Assembly: GCF_002002905.1 (NCBI RefSeq)
Contig: NZ_CP019509.1
Coordinates: 1,860,001 to 1,924,000 of the forward strand
Direction: 5' to 3'
Source: Aquaspirillum sp. LM1
Lineage (GTDB): Bacteria > Pseudomonadota > Gammaproteobacteria > Burkholderiales > Aquaspirillaceae
Length of the DNA: 64,000 nucleotides
In this document: piece after piece, positions 1 through 8,300 of the stretch
How positions within the stretch are numbered: the first letter of the stretch is position 1
How the letters are laid out: the number at the start of each line of letters is the position of its first letter
The notes under the pieces: model-generated
Seen by the model: the letters and a program-made list of their open reading frames with translations, nothing else
Told to the model about the DNA's origin: nothing
Databases searched by the model: none
Translations under genes and position numbers: made by a program

Positions 1-370
1 GCTGACCGCTGGCATCCAGCGCCGGTTGGCTCAGGCGCATGCCGCTGGGCAAGGCGCTGCCGTCCTGGGTGGCCCACGCCTGCCACAGCGCAAAGCCCAC
101 CCCCACCACCGCCGAGGTGTGGCGGTTGCCACAGTGTTGGTGGATGTATTCACGAATATGCAGCATCAGGGTGCGCAGCGTATCCTTGCTCAGCCCGGAT
201 GCACTGTGCCAGAAGGTGGCAAACACCGCCTCCGGTGCCGGATAGGGCAAGCCCCGCTGCATCTGTTTCCATACGTCGTGGCTGGCGTCGGCACCCGTGT
301 GCGGGTCCAGTCGGCGGGCTTGGGCGGCAGACAGGTCAGACTGAGCGACATGAGGCGAAACAGATGGCAT
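1..370 (-). CDS. Partial CDS, possible N-terminus of a Dyp-type peroxidase
   Basis: The minus-strand frame opens with ATG at 370 and runs off the left edge after about 123 codons without a stop. The visible part has no signal peptide. A stretch near residues 48-85 (EAVFATFW, then TLMLHIREYIHQHC, then AVVGVGFALWQAW) resembles the first ferredoxin-like strand, helix and 'GFG..W' turn of Dyp-type haem peroxidases. The catalytic GxxDG region and the proximal histidine would lie outside the window, so the family is only a guess. It faces away from the next genes and has about 450 bp of non-coding DNA upstream. Confidence 0.35.
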   Translation of the reverse strand, partial: MPSVSPHVAQSDLSAAQARRLDPHTGADASHDVWKQMQRGLPYPAPEAVFATFWHSASGLSKDTLRTLMLHIREYIHQHCGNRHTSAVVGVGFALWQAWATQDGSALPSGMRLSQPALDASGQ

Positions 371-824
371 GAGCGTTTCCTTTTGCAAGAGAGAGCCGTG
401 AAGATGGCAGGGGGGCGTGGTCTGTGTCAGGCCGCCCCGGCAGATGGGGCTCGAGCCAAAACCGGCCAGAATCAGCCAGAGTAACTGGCTGCCCGGTCTC
501 TGGATATTACGTTTGATTGCAGCGCCAGGATGCAATCGCCGGCTATTCCGCTGGCACACGCCAGACAGCAGCCAGGTTCAGGTGACCAATACGGCCATCG
601 GCTGGCCCAGCAAGCCTGCGTGCTGCGCGCGCTTTAACGATATCCGACCCACGGTGGCGTGGGTCGGACTGACTGCAGATGGGGAGGGTAAGGCAACAGA
701 AACAGCCTGTGCTCCGGATGGAGACAGGCAGTCAGCTGTCATTCGAAAACGAAAGCCGGGTGGCTATCCGCTGCGCCCAGCCCGCCGATGGGCAGCGGGC
801 GGGCACAGCGCCAGGGTCGTAGGG
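371..824. other. Intergenic region with one strong hairpin
   Basis: No convincing gene. The only clear structure is a perfect hairpin at 643-668, with arms TCCGACCCACG and CGTGGGTCGGA and loop GTGG. It lacks a T-run on either strand, so it may be a weak terminator or a leader structure for the gene starting at 370. Confidence 0.5.
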
Positions 825-1139
825 TCAGCCCAGAAACTGATTGGGGTAGACTTCATCGATCAGCGTGCGGCAGTCGATTACCCGCAGGTCGTTGTCTTTG
901 GCAAACGACAGCAGGAACTGATACACGCGGGGGTCGATTTTTTCCAGCTTTTTGTCCACGGCCACGCAGCGGACATTGTCCAGCATCAAGGGCCGGACAT
1001 AGCTGTGGTAAGACATTTTTTTATCGGAGCCAAAGCTGGCCAGAATGCCCGACAGGCGCTCCGCCCAATCACTGGGCCGAAAGGTACGCCCTTCGGAAGT
1101 GATGCCTTGAATGATGATTTCGTAGGGATTACAGATCAT
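825..1139 (-). CDS. DUF3579 domain-containing protein
   Basis: A 104-residue protein starting MICNPYEIIIQGITSEG. This opening and the following FRPSDWAERLSG stretch are characteristic of the DUF3579 family, small soluble proteins common in betaproteobacteria with no assigned function. A longer start at 1187 exists, but residues before the chosen methionine look like non-coding DNA and the family normally begins at this point. It lies downstream of dinG on the same strand, separated by 173 bp with no other gene. The end (EVYPNQFLG) is intact. Function unknown. Confidence 0.8.
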   Translation of the reverse strand: MICNPYEIIIQGITSEGRTFRPSDWAERLSGILASFGSDKKMSYHSYVRPLMLDNVRCVAVDKKLEKIDPRVYQFLLSFAKDNDLRVIDCRTLIDEVYPNQFLG

Positions 1140-1312
1140 GTTGCCAGAACGCCAGGTGTGTCTCGCGGAGAGTGTGTGGACAGGCATCCGCCGGGGGCGG
1201 TCGGTGCCTATCGCTTTTTTTCGATTCTACGCCTTTTTCTTTCGTTCTTGAATCACGCTGCGGCAATTCGCACGAAAAAACTGTCCGCCAGGCCACACAT
1301 GAGACACGCGGA

Positions 1313-3448
1313 TCACAAGCGGCGAAACGGCGGCAGCGCGGCCAGCAGTTTTTTGCCATACGCCTGGCGCAGCAGCCGGTTGTCCAGAATGGTCACCCGG
1401 CCATAGTCCGATTCAGTGCGGATCAGCCGGCCCACGGCCTGAATCAGCTTGATTGACGCTTCTGGCACAGTGATTTCAATAAACGGGTTGCCGCCGCGCG
1501 ATTCGATCCACTGCGACAGGGTCAGCCCCACCGGGTCGTCGGGCATGGCAAACGGCAGCTTGGCCAGAATCACCTGCACACAGGCTTCGCCGGGCAAGTC
1601 CAGCCCTTCGGCAAACGAATCCAGACCAAAAATCACGCTGGCCTGCTGCTGGGCCAGCCGTTCGGCGTGGCGCGCCAGCAGCACCGACTTGGGCAGGCTG
1701 CCCTGCACCAGAATGCACGCCGACAGCGGCTCGCCCAGGCTGTCGAACACTTCCTGCATCTGCCTGCGTGAGGTAAACAGCACCAGTGTGCCCAGCGGTG
1801 CCTGCGGATCGATCAGTGTGGGCAGCAGTTTGGCAATTTCGGCGGTGTGCGCCGGGGCGTCCTTGGGTGAAGCCAGCATGGCCGGCAGGTACAGCTCGCC
1901 CTGCCGCTGAAAATCAAACGGCGATTCCAGCGCCACGCATTCGGTTTGCCCCAGCCATTTCAGCCCGGTCTGCGCCAGCAGTAGGTCAAACGAACCCAGT
2001 GAACGCAAGGTGGCCGAGGTCAGCAGCGCGCCGGCGGCCTGCCGCCACAGCGAATTGGCCAAATCTGCCGCTGCCGATACCGGCGAGGCGCTGACCTGCC
2101 AGTCGCGGCGGTTATTGCTGTTGTTGCGGGTGGTGATCCACTTGGCAATCGGCGGCGCGCCTTCGGGCGGCACGCTGCACATCAGCGCCCATACCGCAGC
2201 AAACGGTTCGGCACGGGCGATGAAAAACCCCAGCTCGGACGCCAGCTGGTCAATCAGCGCGCCCTGGTCGGATTTATCACGGCGGGCTTCAGTCAGCGCG
2301 TCCTGCACGGCGTTCAGTTGCTTGAGCAGGGTGGCCGCCGACACATTCAGATTGGCCGCCACCCCCGCCAGTGCCTCAGGCAGCTCGCCATTGTCCAGCA
2401 GCCAGGTGGGCTCGGCTTCCTGGCTGCTGGGCAGCAGGCGTTCAATCGGGGTCAGAATCTGCGCCAGTTCACCCAGCGCCTGGGCGCAGCCGGTGGCGGC
2501 GTCCAGCGCCTGTGGCACCAGCAGCTCGGCCCGGCCAATCAGCCCTTCGCAACGGCCCACGGTGGCGTCGAGCTTGTCCAGCCACCACAGGGTCTGCTGC
2601 ACATTATGGTCGGCGGCAAACTGGTTGATGGCTTTTTTGGCCAGTTGGTGGGCTTCGTCGATGCAATAAAACGTGTCAATGGGCGGCGGCAGAATCACCC
2701 CACCCCCCATCGCCGCATCAGCTAGCAGCAGGTCGTGGTTGGATACCACGATGTCCACCGTGTCCAGCTGGTCGCGGGCCAGGTAAAACGGGCATTCCGA
2801 GCGGTTTGGGCAGGCGCTTTTCAGGCAGCCGTGGCGATCGTTGGTGACCCGGCTCCACAGCCGGTCTTCCACGCTTTCGTCGAAAGCGTCGCGGTCGCCG
2901 TCCCAGCGCCGGTAATAAAACGCATCGGCCATGCGCTTGAGTTGTTCCAGCTCGCGTTTTTCTGGCTTGTGGTTCCACAGCAACATCGACGGGTCGGGGG
3001 CGAGCAGTTCGGCCTGGGCCGATTCAGCCGTGTGCTGGTACAAGCGGTAAGGACACAGATAACGCCCCCGGCCCTTGGCCAGGGCAAAGCTGGCGTCCAG
3101 CTCGCTGTGCTGCAGCACAAACGGCAGGTCGCGGTTGACCAGTTGCTCCTGCAGGGCGATGGTGGCCGAGCTGATCACCAGTTTTTTGCCGCGCGACTTG
3201 GCCATCACACAGCCAGCCAGCAGATAGGCCAGACTTTTGCCTACCCCAGTGGGGCCTTCCACCACCACAATGCTTTCGCCTTCGCGCTCGGGCAGCGCGT
3301 CGCCCTCGCGGACCTTGCTGCGGGCAAAGGCCTGCGCCACGCACGCCAGCATCTGGCGTTGCGCGCTACGGGGACGAAAGCCAGGCAGGCTTTTGCCTAT
3401 GGCCTGGTAGTGGTGACGGATGGCGTCTTTTTCAGCGTCGGTAAGCAT
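1313..3448 (-). CDS. dinG: ATP-dependent DNA helicase DinG
   Basis: A 711-residue superfamily-2 helicase of the XPD/DinG group. Walker A is GPTGVGKS (near residue 65), followed by the iron-sulfur cluster cysteines in HGCLKSACPNRSECPF (near 208-220), the Walker B/DEAH box CIDEAHQ (near 243) and a helicase C domain ending VGRLIRTESDYGRV. DinG is a 5'-3' helicase that unwinds R-loops, forks and damage-associated structures, and needs the 4Fe-4S cluster for activity. Length and motif order match full-length family members. It is transcribed alone or with the DUF3579 gene downstream. Confidence 0.93.
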   Translation of the reverse strand: MLTDAEKDAIRHHYQAIGKSLPGFRPRSAQRQMLACVAQAFARSKVREGDALPEREGESIVVVEGPTGVGKSLAYLLAGCVMAKSRGKKLVISSATIALQEQLVNRDLPFVLQHSELDASFALAKGRGRYLCPYRLYQHTAESAQAELLAPDPSMLLWNHKPEKRELEQLKRMADAFYYRRWDGDRDAFDESVEDRLWSRVTNDRHGCLKSACPNRSECPFYLARDQLDTVDIVVSNHDLLLADAAMGGGVILPPPIDTFYCIDEAHQLAKKAINQFAADHNVQQTLWWLDKLDATVGRCEGLIGRAELLVPQALDAATGCAQALGELAQILTPIERLLPSSQEAEPTWLLDNGELPEALAGVAANLNVSAATLLKQLNAVQDALTEARRDKSDQGALIDQLASELGFFIARAEPFAAVWALMCSVPPEGAPPIAKWITTRNNSNNRRDWQVSASPVSAAADLANSLWRQAAGALLTSATLRSLGSFDLLLAQTGLKWLGQTECVALESPFDFQRQGELYLPAMLASPKDAPAHTAEIAKLLPTLIDPQAPLGTLVLFTSRRQMQEVFDSLGEPLSACILVQGSLPKSVLLARHAERLAQQQASVIFGLDSFAEGLDLPGEACVQVILAKLPFAMPDDPVGLTLSQWIESRGGNPFIEITVPEASIKLIQAVGRLIRTESDYGRVTILDNRLLRQAYGKKLLAALPPFRRL

Positions 3449-3510
3449 TCACGAATTGTAACGCAAATTGCCCGCCTGCCGGGCTGATGCTGGCTTGACC
3501 CCGCTCCCAC

Positions 3511-3825
3511 CTAGTAGCCAGTCACGATGATATGAAGCAAATGACTGGCAGCTAGACCGCTTTCGGCATGCGTTTCACCTGACGTGTCGTTCCCGCGCAG
3601 GCGGGAACCCAGACCGCGCTACAGCGTGCGCGGTGGGTGTTGAGCGTTGTCGGATAGTCAGCGCGCTGTGGATGCTCCTGGATTCCCGCCTGCGCGGGAA
3701 TGACGCGGTGGGGTGCGGCGGATGGTTCGCTGTGTCAAATCAAGATGTTTGACATAAATAAAGCAAGACATCCGACGTCGGCTTGCTCGCAGGCACCCTC
3801 GTGTTTCAACGTGACTGGCTACTAG
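3511..3825. repeat. MITE-like element with 16-bp terminal inverted repeats enclosing two REP palindromes
   Basis: CTAGTAGCCAGTCACG at 3511-3526 is the exact reverse complement of CGTGACTGGCTACTAG at 3810-3825. Inside lie two REP-type palindromes in opposite orientation: TTCCCGCGCAGGCGGGAA at 3590-3607 and TTCCCGCCTGCGCGGGAA at 3683-3700. The left end folds on itself again (TGACTGGCAGCTAG near 3542-3555). The 9-mer CCCACCTAG occurs at 3506-3514 and 3827-3835 and could be a target duplication overlapping the ends. No ORF is present, so movement would need a transposase in trans. Confidence 0.65.
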
Positions 3826-3978
3826 CCCCACCTAGCCCATCCACCCCCGCCGCAGCCCCGACCGTCACCCAGCCCCCTCACACAAGATCTGAATACGTGC
3901 AGAGATACGCCAAAAAAATTAACCATATAAAATAATTTTATTACTTATAAATTTAAATTGATCATGCCATGCTTGCCA

Positions 3979-4088
3979 GGGATATGCTGAAAAAATCGTC
4001 ATTCCAGCAAAAATTGGAATCCAGCATTTTGATTTTAATAGGTTTTGTTTTTGGAAAAACGATTTTTCTGAATAAATCAGCGCGCCCC
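3979..4088 (+). repeat. MITE-like repeat, copy A (110 bp)
   Basis: Starts GGGATATGCTGAAAAAATCG and ends CTGAATAAATCAGCGCGCCCC. It aligns over its length with the copies at 20147-20255 and 34331-34440, with the internal REP palindrome decayed here (ATTCCAGCAAAAATTGGAAT). The flanks 3826-3978 and 4089-4415 are AT-rich non-coding DNA leading into the RTX gene. This copy is the most diverged of the three. Confidence 0.75.
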
Positions 4089-4415
4089 TGGTCAGAACCT
4101 TGCCAACAGGGTGTCAAACAGATTTAACAATCAAAATATATCAAGACAAACAAAAAGATAGCCCATCAGAGCGCTATCATTTTCACACTCAATTTTTCAG
4201 AGGCCACAAGCGATGATGCCAGCGCATATTAGCCATTTCCCTATTGCGTGCGGCCAAGAAAAAAATTAAGCATTTCTACTAATAGCATGTTTTTGGTGAG
4301 TGTGCTCTACTGAAGACTCCAAATAAATTACTTGACCAGTAATACATGCCATATTGCCTATAAGTGATTTTTTGCCTCACCTCCGCTTTAATATTTCATG
4401 CAAAAGGAAGTAATC

Positions 4416-6746
4416 ATGATCAGTTCGTCCGGCACGACTTTTGTTCTCTCTCCGACTGCAACCACGTTCACCCTAGTCGTCAGCGATGACAGCACGGTGA
4501 TTGGCAATGATCTGAACAACCGCATCACCGGTAACATCGGCAACGATGTGCTGCAAGGCAATCTGGGTAATGACACCCTGTACGGCGGTGCCGGCAATGA
4601 CACGCTGGAAGGTGGCGACGGCAATGATTATCTGGATGGCCAGGCTGGCGCTGACAGCATGGTGGGTGGCGCTGGCAATGACATTTATGTCATTGATGAT
4701 GCTGGCGACAAGGCAGTCGAACTGGTTGATAGCGGCACGGATACGGTATATGCCTATGCCAGCTACACCCTGGAAGATAATATCGAAAATGCCTATATTA
4801 AAGCAGCATCTGGCCTGACACTGACTGGCAATGCCGCCAATAATGTGCTCAAAGGCGGTGTGGGTGATGATTATCTGTATGGCGGCGCGGGCAACGATAA
4901 TCTGAACGGCGGCGAAGGCACGGATTATCTGTATGGCGGCGATGGCAATGACGTGCTCAATGGCGGAACCGGCGAAGTGGTTCCTTTTGGCGGCGTGCTG
5001 GACGGTGGTGCTGGCAATGACACCCTGAACGGTGATCTGAATGGCTCGGAGTATCTGATCGGCGGCGATGGTAATGACCGCCTGAATGGTTACAAAGACG
5101 ATCACATGTCCGGTGGCGCTGGCAATGACGTTTATCTGTTCACCGGGGTGCAGTACAACATTGTTGAAAGCGCCGGCGAAGGCACTGACCTGATTCAGTC
5201 CAGCGTCAGCTTTGATATGATCAACACCACCAGCCTCTACGATGGCGGTCGCGTGGTGTCTGGCGAAGTGGAAAACCTTACCCTGACCGGCACGGACGAC
5301 ACCAATGGCAGCGGCAATGAACTGAACAACCTGATTACCGGCAATAGCGGCAAGAATGTGCTGGATGGCCGTGACGGCAACGATACGCTCAAGGCTGGCG
5401 ATGGCGTTGACTCCCTGATTGGCGGTAATGGCAACGACGTGCTGGATGGCGGCGCAGGCATTGACCACATGGAAGGTAATGCCGGCAATGACATCTACTA
5501 CGTCGATGTGCAGGAAGACGAAGTGGTTGAACTGGCCGATGAAGGCACTGACCAGGTGCGCGCCTCGTTCACCTACACCCTGGCCCAGGGTAACAACGTC
5601 GAAAACCTGCAATTGCTGGGTGCCGACAACCTCAACGGCACGGGCAACGAGCTGAACAACCAGATTCTGGGCAATAGCGGTGCCAATACGCTCAGCGGCT
5701 TGCTGGGCAATGACAGCATCTATGGTTACGCCGGCAATGACACCCTGAATGGCGACGAAGGCAACGATTACCTGGATGGTGGCGACGGTACCGACATGAT
5801 TTATGGCGGCGACGGCAATGATGTGCTGCGCGGCGGTATCGGTGAAGGCCTGTCTCCTGGCGGCACGCTGGATGGCGGCGCTGGCAACGACAGCCTGTAT
5901 GGCGATGTGAACGGCTCGGAATACCTGATCGGCGGTGAGGGCAACGACCGCATGTATGGTCTGAAGGACGATCACATGGACGGCGGCGCTGGTGACGATG
6001 CCTTCTACTACACCGGCGTTCAGTACAACATCGTCGAAGCGGCGGGTGGCGGCAACGACACCATCTATTCCACCGTTACCCTGCACATGCAGACCACCAC
6101 CCAGCTTTACGATGGCGGCGTTGTGGTGTCTGGCGAAGTGGAAAACCTCACCCTGACCGGCACGGACAATATCGACGGCAGCGCCAACGATCTGGCCAAC
6201 CGCATTATCGGCAATACTGGCAATAATGCGCTAAATGGCCTGGGTGGCAACGACATCCTCTCTGGCCTGGGCGGTAGCGACACCCTCAGCGGCGGCGATG
6301 GCAACGATACCTTCTATGTGGGCACCGCTGCCGGCAACTGGGACGCTGTGACCGAAATCTCCACCGGTGCCGACAAGGATCTGATCCGCTTTGGCAAGTA
6401 TTTCACTGGTGATCACACCTCTGGTGCCAGCTTGTTGACCGTCACCGACTTTACTCAGGGCAGTGACTTGCTGCGCTTTGACATCGGCACCGGCAACACC
6501 CGTCCGACCACCGTCACCAAGATCACTGCCAGCGCCAGCGATACACTGAGCAGCCTGCTCACCCAGGCCGCCAGCCTGGCCAGCAGCGCCACCGCACCGA
6601 AGGCTGCGTATTTCACCCTGGAAGGCGATACCTACTTTGTGCTGGATAAGAGCGTCGACGCTGGCTTGGTCAGCACCGACGTAGCCATCAAGCTGACCGG
6701 CGAAGTTAGCCTCAAACTGGCCGACTTCCAGTTTGTGGCAGCGTAA
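4416..6746 (+). CDS. Secreted RTX (hemolysin-type calcium-binding repeat) protein with a bluetail-type C-terminus
   Basis: A 776-residue protein built almost entirely of glycine/aspartate nonapeptide repeats (GGxGNDxLx), which fold as calcium-binding beta-rolls in type I secreted proteins. There is no Sec signal peptide, as expected for that route. The chosen ATG at 4416 has AAGGAAG six bases upstream; an in-frame ATG at 4398 lacks a site. A large internal duplication (about 290 residues) repeats the block with NGSEYLIGG, QYNIVE, and VVSGEVENLTLTGTD. The C-terminus (about 690-776, with FTLEGDTYFVLDKS and VAIKLTGE) resembles the bluetail domain of surface proteins. No ABC exporter genes lie nearby, so the exporter must be elsewhere. 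Role unknown; adhesion or surface layer is inferred. Confidence 0.85.
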   Translation: MISSSGTTFVLSPTATTFTLVVSDDSTVIGNDLNNRITGNIGNDVLQGNLGNDTLYGGAGNDTLEGGDGNDYLDGQAGADSMVGGAGNDIYVIDDAGDKAVELVDSGTDTVYAYASYTLEDNIENAYIKAASGLTLTGNAANNVLKGGVGDDYLYGGAGNDNLNGGEGTDYLYGGDGNDVLNGGTGEVVPFGGVLDGGAGNDTLNGDLNGSEYLIGGDGNDRLNGYKDDHMSGGAGNDVYLFTGVQYNIVESAGEGTDLIQSSVSFDMINTTSLYDGGRVVSGEVENLTLTGTDDTNGSGNELNNLITGNSGKNVLDGRDGNDTLKAGDGVDSLIGGNGNDVLDGGAGIDHMEGNAGNDIYYVDVQEDEVVELADEGTDQVRASFTYTLAQGNNVENLQLLGADNLNGTGNELNNQILGNSGANTLSGLLGNDSIYGYAGNDTLNGDEGNDYLDGGDGTDMIYGGDGNDVLRGGIGEGLSPGGTLDGGAGNDSLYGDVNGSEYLIGGEGNDRMYGLKDDHMDGGAGDDAFYYTGVQYNIVEAAGGGNDTIYSTVTLHMQTTTQLYDGGVVVSGEVENLTLTGTDNIDGSANDLANRIIGNTGNNALNGLGGNDILSGLGGSDTLSGGDGNDTFYVGTAAGNWDAVTEISTGADKDLIRFGKYFTGDHTSGASLLTVTDFTQGSDLLRFDIGTGNTRPTTVTKITASASDTLSSLLTQAASLASSATAPKAAYFTLEGDTYFVLDKSVDAGLVSTDVAIKLTGEVSLKLADFQFVAA

Positions 6747-6757
6747 GCTCAGCCACT

Positions 6758-8150
6758 TTGACATCCTCCCCCGCCTAAAGTCGGGGGATTCCTACGGCGC
6801 TCATCCCGGCATCAAGCCGGCATGAGTCGCTTCGGCGGGTTCCTGCTGCTGGCGGCATGACTGCACCGCTCACTTCACAGGCGATCCGGGCATCGTCCTG
6901 CCCTTCGCTACTCAGTAGCGCTTCGCCGTGGCGAAGCACGTTGATCGCGCCGACCAGATCGGCGTTTTCCTTAAAACCGCATTCCACACACTCGAACCGT
7001 TCCTGTGTGCGCCGGTTGTCCGCCGACACATGGCCGCAGGCAGGGCACGTCCGCGACGTGTTGCGTGGCGGCACGGCAATGAGATGCCCGCCGTTCCACG
7101 CCAGCTTGTAGTCCAGTTGGCGGCGGAACTCGGCCCATCCTTGATCGAGGATGGCTTTGTTCAGGCCGGACTTGGCTCGAACGTTCTTGCCCGGCTGCCC
7201 GGTTGTACCTGCCGCCGACCTGGATATATTCCGCACCTGCAAGTCCTCGATACACACCATCGCGTGGTTTTGGCTGATCGTGGTGGAGCACTTGTGCAGG
7301 TAGTCGCGGCGGGCGTTGCCGATGCGGGAATGGATGCGCTGGACGCGGGCTTTGGCCTTCTTCCAGTTGCTGCTGAACTTCACTTTGCGGCTCATCGCCT
7401 GCTGCGCTTTGCGCAGTGCCGTTTCATGCCACTTGAAGCTGTTGAGCGGCGCGTAGAACGCGCCATCCGAGAGCGTGGCGAAGCGCACCACGCCCAGGTC
7501 GATACCGACTGCGCCGCCGTTGGGTATCGGCTGTTCGACCTCTCGTTCGGTCTGGATCGACATGGACCATTTGCCGCAGGACTGGCTGACGGTCACATTT
7601 TTCACCACACCCAATACTTCCCGGCTGTTGCGGTAGCGCAGCCAGCCGAGCTTGGGCAGGAAGATTCGGGCATTGGCCTGATCGAGCTTGATCTGTTTCG
7701 GGTCTGGATAACGGAAGCTGTCGGACTGGCCCTTCTTCTTGAAGCGCGGAAAATCAGCGCGTCTGGCGAAGAAGTTGGTGTAGGCCCGTTCCAGGTCCTT
7801 GAGCGTCTGCTGCAAGGGATGAACCGGCGCCTCGGCCAGCCATGCCGTTTCTACGCTGTTGCGCCACTCGGTGAGCAGCTTGCATAGCCCTGCATAGCCC
7901 AGTTTCTTCTCTCCACGCTCGTAGCGTGCCCTCTGCAACGCCAGCGCCTTGTTGAAGACGAAGCGGCACGAGCCAGCGAAGCGGCGCATTTGCCGCTCTT
8001 GCTGGCCGTCTGGCCGCAATTCGTATTTGTAGGCTTGAAGGCGTTGCATACTGGTATTTTATACAGTCCACCCCCATCGACGGCAAGGACGGCTACGCCG
8101 TCCGCGCTATCCTTCCCCGCCCTGAACGGCGGGGCTTGCCGCGCACCGGG
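6758..8150 (-). mobile_element. IS200/IS605-type (IS1341-like) element 1, TnpB only
   Basis: The right end reads TTGACATCCTCCCCCGCC from 6758, with a hairpin of CCCCGCCTAAAGTCGGGG type. The left end carries the nested hairpins around 8070-8145, ending near GGCGGGGCTTGCCGCGCACC. Both ends match element 3 at 26520-27880 almost base for base. No target duplication is visible, as expected for this family. In the element's own orientation the base 5' of the left end is preceded by CTGAC. The insertion sits 11 bp after the RTX stop codon, with the presumed original terminator of that gene now at 8208. Confidence 0.8.
6775..8049 (-). CDS. tnpB: RNA-guided endonuclease TnpB (IS605 OrfB family), copy 1
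   Basis: A 424-residue protein. The N-terminal helix-turn-helix-like domain starts MQRLQAYKYELRPDGQQ. The RuvC-like acidic residues are visible as GIDLGVVRF (D), CIEDLQVRN (E) and ADLVGAIN (D), with the C4 zinc finger CPACGHV...CVECGF between the last two, so all catalytic residues are intact. Its 3' end overlaps the right-end hairpins, where the guide (omega) RNA of such elements is normally encoded. It has a 10-residue insertion near the C-terminus relative to copy 3. There is no TnpA in this element, so transposition would need one in trans. Confidence 0.9.
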   Translation of the reverse strand: MQRLQAYKYELRPDGQQERQMRRFAGSCRFVFNKALALQRARYERGEKKLGYAGLCKLLTEWRNSVETAWLAEAPVHPLQQTLKDLERAYTNFFARRADFPRFKKKGQSDSFRYPDPKQIKLDQANARIFLPKLGWLRYRNSREVLGVVKNVTVSQSCGKWSMSIQTEREVEQPIPNGGAVGIDLGVVRFATLSDGAFYAPLNSFKWHETALRKAQQAMSRKVKFSSNWKKAKARVQRIHSRIGNARRDYLHKCSTTISQNHAMVCIEDLQVRNISRSAAGTTGQPGKNVRAKSGLNKAILDQGWAEFRRQLDYKLAWNGGHLIAVPPRNTSRTCPACGHVSADNRRTQERFECVECGFKENADLVGAINVLRHGEALLSSEGQDDARIACEVSGAVMPPAAGTRRSDSCRLDAGMSAVGIPRL

Positions 8151-8207
8151 TCAGGTCTTGTTTGCCTGGGTTGAGCGCTACGCGCTGAACCATTGAAGCA
8201 ACCTGCT

Positions 8208-8247
8208 CACCCCCGGTCCTGTTGAATCAGGCCGGGGGTGTGTTTTT
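8208..8247 (+). terminator. Rho-independent terminator
   Basis: The stem starting CACCCCCGGTCCTG and ending CAGGCCGGGGGTG is followed by TGTTTTT. It lies between element 1 and the oxidase gene. It probably terminated the RTX transcript before element 1 was inserted between them; this is inference. Confidence 0.75.
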
Positions 8248-8259
8248 GCTGGCAATAAC

Positions 8260-8278
8260 GATAAAATAACTCATTATC
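8260..8278 (+). promoter_or_regulatory. Possible Fur-box-like inverted repeat upstream of the FMN oxidase
   Basis: The 19-mer GATAAAATAACTCATTATC matches the classical Fur consensus at 14 of 19 positions. It is the centre of a longer inverted repeat with arms AACGATAA and TTATCGTT. It ends 22 bp before the start codon at 8301, where a repressor would block initiation. The match was made by eye. Confidence 0.4.
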
Positions 8279-8300
8279 GTTTTAATCAGGCGCTCTTTCC

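Noticed and set aside
3580-3710. CRISPR-like appearance of repeated palindromes
   Set aside because: Only two REP palindromes in opposite orientation with no regular spacers; no cas genes in the window.
4473-6086. 537-codon minus-strand open frame inside the RTX gene
   Set aside because: Antisense shadow of RTX repeats, with repetitive Val/Ala/Ile translation and no start signal.
8151-8196. Possible tail of a gene (QVLFAWVERYALNH) beside the left end of element 1
   Set aside because: Only 14 codons with no recognisable family; could be chance. Noted because it sits between the element and the terminator at 8208.
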